Positions 6,069-6,971 of a stretch of DNA of 6,971 nt are shown here, one piece after another. The stretch is from positions 1 to 6,971 of the forward strand of contig JAUWZH010000134.1 in NCBI GenBank assembly GCA_030615435.1, given 5' to 3'. Source of the stretch: Candidatus Brocadiaceae bacterium. GTDB lineage: Bacteria; Planctomycetota; Brocadiia; SM23-32. A model generated the notes under the pieces. The model was not told the origin of the DNA and ran no database searches. It worked only from the letters and a program-made list of their open reading frames with translations. A program made the position numbers and the translations under genes. Each line of letters starts with the position of its first letter. Positions within the stretch are counted from its first letter, which is position 1.

Positions 6069-6202
6069 GTAGCTGTCTGTCTCTTAAATCGCGGCGCTCC
6101 CACCCAGATGTTAGAAAGCGCCGCGAGCTGTCGGGCGAGTGCCCCCCTCCCCGACAGCAGCCCCTCAGCGGGCGGACTTACCATAAGTCCGCCCGCTTTT
6201 TT
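6069..6202 (+). ncRNA. Putative sigma-54-dependent small RNA
   Basis: About 134 bases between the predicted sigma-54 start and the terminator. After an unpaired 20-base 5' end come two back-to-back stems. The first is a perfect 10-bp stem (6089-6098 with 6117-6126, 18-base loop starting CCCACCC). The second is a perfect 9-bp stem (6127-6135 with 6150-6158, 14-base loop ending in a run of C). The terminator hairpin follows. The C-rich loops resemble those that small RNAs of other bacteria use to cover purine-rich ribosome sites; CCUCC occurs at 6146-6150. The single small frame inside (ATG 6109) reads straight through the terminator and lacks a ribosome site. I could not match the RNA to tmRNA, RNase P, SRP or 6S RNA. 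If the 5875 promoter is used, the RNA starts near 5911 and gains another hairpin region (GAGCCG/CGGCTC, 6009-6053). Existence and 5' end are inference. Confidence 0.6.
6167..6202 (+). terminator. Rho-independent terminator
   Basis: A perfect 14-bp stem, AGCGGGCGGACTTA (6167-6180) with its complement at 6184-6197, closes a 3-base CCA loop and is followed directly by five further T residues (six counting the last stem base). There is no T run on the opposite strand, so it works on the plus strand. It ends the putative small RNA, and any read-through from the activator gene, before metK. Confidence 0.93.
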
Positions 6203-6224
6203 GGTGCCAGGCGGCGGCCTCCTT

Positions 6225-6253
6225 TTGCCGGGAGGCCCTCTTTTTGGTATAGT
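6225..6253 (+). promoter_or_regulatory. metK promoter
   Basis: TTGCCG (6225-6230) and TATAGT (6248-6253, 5/6 to the -10 box) are separated by an ideal 17 bases. Initiation near 6260 gives a leader of about 57 bases. That leader begins almost immediately with a hairpin (CTCGC 6261-6265 with GCGAG 6286-6290, inner CGCC-AGT-GGCG). I recognise no known SAM or SAH riboswitch in it. Confidence 0.7.
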
Positions 6254-6316
6254 CTTGCTTCTCGCTTCTGAGCGCCAGTGGCGGGGCGAGCGGTGCGTTA
6301 TCCCGGGGAACGGCTC

Positions 6317-6971
6317 ATGAACTCCCGCAAGTACCGGCTGACCTCTGAATCCGTCGCTGCGGCACACCCCGACAAGCTTGCCGACCAGATAAGCGACGCC
6401 GTCCTGGACGCCTTCCTGGCGGAAGACCCCTTCAGCCGCGTGGCGTGCGAGACCCTCGTTACGACCGGGCTGGTTCTGGTGGCCGGTGAGATAACCAGCC
6501 GGGCCACGATAAACTGCGCCGACGTGGCTCGCAGCACCATCCGCGAGATAGGATACACCGACGCCCGCATGGGGTTCGATGCGGAGAGTTGCTCGGTGCT
6601 GGTGGCGCTGGACCGCCAGTCGCCCGACATCGCGATGGGCGTGGACGAGGACGGCTCCAGGGGCAAGAGGCTCGGAGCGGGCGACCAGGGAATGATGGTC
6701 GGGTTCGCCTGCAACGAGACCCCTCAGTACATGCCCCTGCCGATCCAGTTGGCCCACGAGCTGGTGGCCCGCCTGGCGGCGGTGCGCACGCAGGGCATCC
6801 TGCCCTACCTGCGCCCCGATGGCAAGAGCCAGGTCACGGTACAGTACGAGGGGCTGAGGCCCGTGCGGCTGGACACGGTCGTCCTCAGTGCCCAGCACGA
6901 GCCGGACGTGGGGCAGGAGCAGATCCGCTCCGACGTGATAGAACACGTCATCCTTCCGTGTGTGCCGGAGC
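6317..6971 (+). CDS. metK: S-adenosylmethionine synthetase (partial, N-terminal part)
   Basis: Makes S-adenosylmethionine, the cell's main methyl donor, from methionine and ATP in the cytoplasm. The first 218 codons are visible; the family is about 380-400 residues. The N-terminus reads TSESVAAAHPDKLADQISDAVLDAFL. The family usually has S/T-E-G before HPDK, here AAA, while the active-site-type Glu, His and Asp are retained. Further signatures are ETLVTTGLVLVAGEIT, the IREIGY region, and the conserved loop GAGDQGMMVGFACNET before MPLPIQLAHELVARL. In the visible part, PDGKSQVTVQYEG and VVLSAQHE also fit the family. The ATG at 6317 has a modest GGGGA ribosome site 8 bases upstream. It has its own promoter and is separated from the upstream unit by a strong terminator. 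Confidence 0.96.
   Translation, partial: MNSRKYRLTSESVAAAHPDKLADQISDAVLDAFLAEDPFSRVACETLVTTGLVLVAGEITSRATINCADVARSTIREIGYTDARMGFDAESCSVLVALDRQSPDIAMGVDEDGSRGKRLGAGDQGMMVGFACNETPQYMPLPIQLAHELVARLAAVRTQGILPYLRPDGKSQVTVQYEGLRPVRLDTVVLSAQHEPDVGQEQIRSDVIEHVILPCVPE

Noticed and set aside
5905..6202. tmRNA, RNase P RNA, SRP RNA or 6S RNA
   Set aside because: No tRNA-like end, no RNase P core, no SRP GGAAG/GCAGC-type loop, and not the single long bubble-containing rod of 6S RNA.
6254..6316. SAM or SAH riboswitch before metK
   Set aside because: The leader is only about 57 bases and shows none of the conserved cores I know for SAM-I, SAM-II, SAM-III or SAH riboswitches; only a simple hairpin is seen.
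5517..6320. 267-codon plus-strand frame spanning the activator's 3' end and the gap to metK
   Set aside because: It overlaps the activator in another frame, then runs through promoters, hairpins and the Rho-independent terminator. The composition is not protein-like.

Overview
This is a high-GC bacterial window with dense coding. It holds four recognisable protein genes, part of a fifth, and two unusually structured non-coding stretches. The likely source is a member of the Planctomycetota, perhaps Phycisphaerae-like. That is an inference from the HTH-rich N-terminus of the sigma-like protein, whose region 2 ends in an 'MKGFARTIPPENYR' stretch that I associate with that phylum, and from the sigma-54 enhancer-binding protein beside pnp. 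I had no database search to confirm it.

Layout: Positions 1-1339 (minus strand) carry most of a sigma-70-family-like protein that runs off the left edge, with helix-turn-helix segments before sigma region 2. It diverges from rpsO (1557-1820, ribosomal protein S15) across a spacer with candidate promoters for both directions. A 391-base structured leader then leads to pnp (2212-4383, polynucleotide phosphorylase). A 454-residue NtrC-family sigma-54 activator follows 63 bases later (4447-5811). A roughly 500-base gap (5812-6316) comes next, and then the start of metK (S-adenosylmethionine synthetase) runs off the right edge.

The most interesting part is the gap at 5812-6316. It contains a near-consensus sigma-54 (-24/-12) promoter at 6042-6058. 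About 12 bases downstream begins a stretch of roughly 134 bases with two strong adjacent hairpins, ending in a perfect 14-bp Rho-independent terminator (6167-6202). No convincing ORF lies inside it. A sigma-70-like promoter at 5875-5904 could alternatively give a longer RNA of about 290 bases with the same 3' end. Because the gene immediately upstream encodes a sigma-54 activator with an intact GAFTGA motif, the simplest reading is a self-contained module: activator plus the small RNA it switches on. This resembles the logic of LuxO-Qrr or GlrR-GlmY but is unrelated in sequence as far as I can see.

The activator's receiver domain is degenerate. Ser55 stands where the phosphoacceptor Asp should be, and Ala83 replaces the conserved Thr/Ser. 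It is therefore probably not switched on by ordinary Asp phosphorylation.

rpsO-pnp form the usual ribosome/RNA-decay pair, and the activator is probably co-transcribed with pnp or read through from it. metK has its own sigma-70-type promoter downstream of the terminator and is probably an independent unit.
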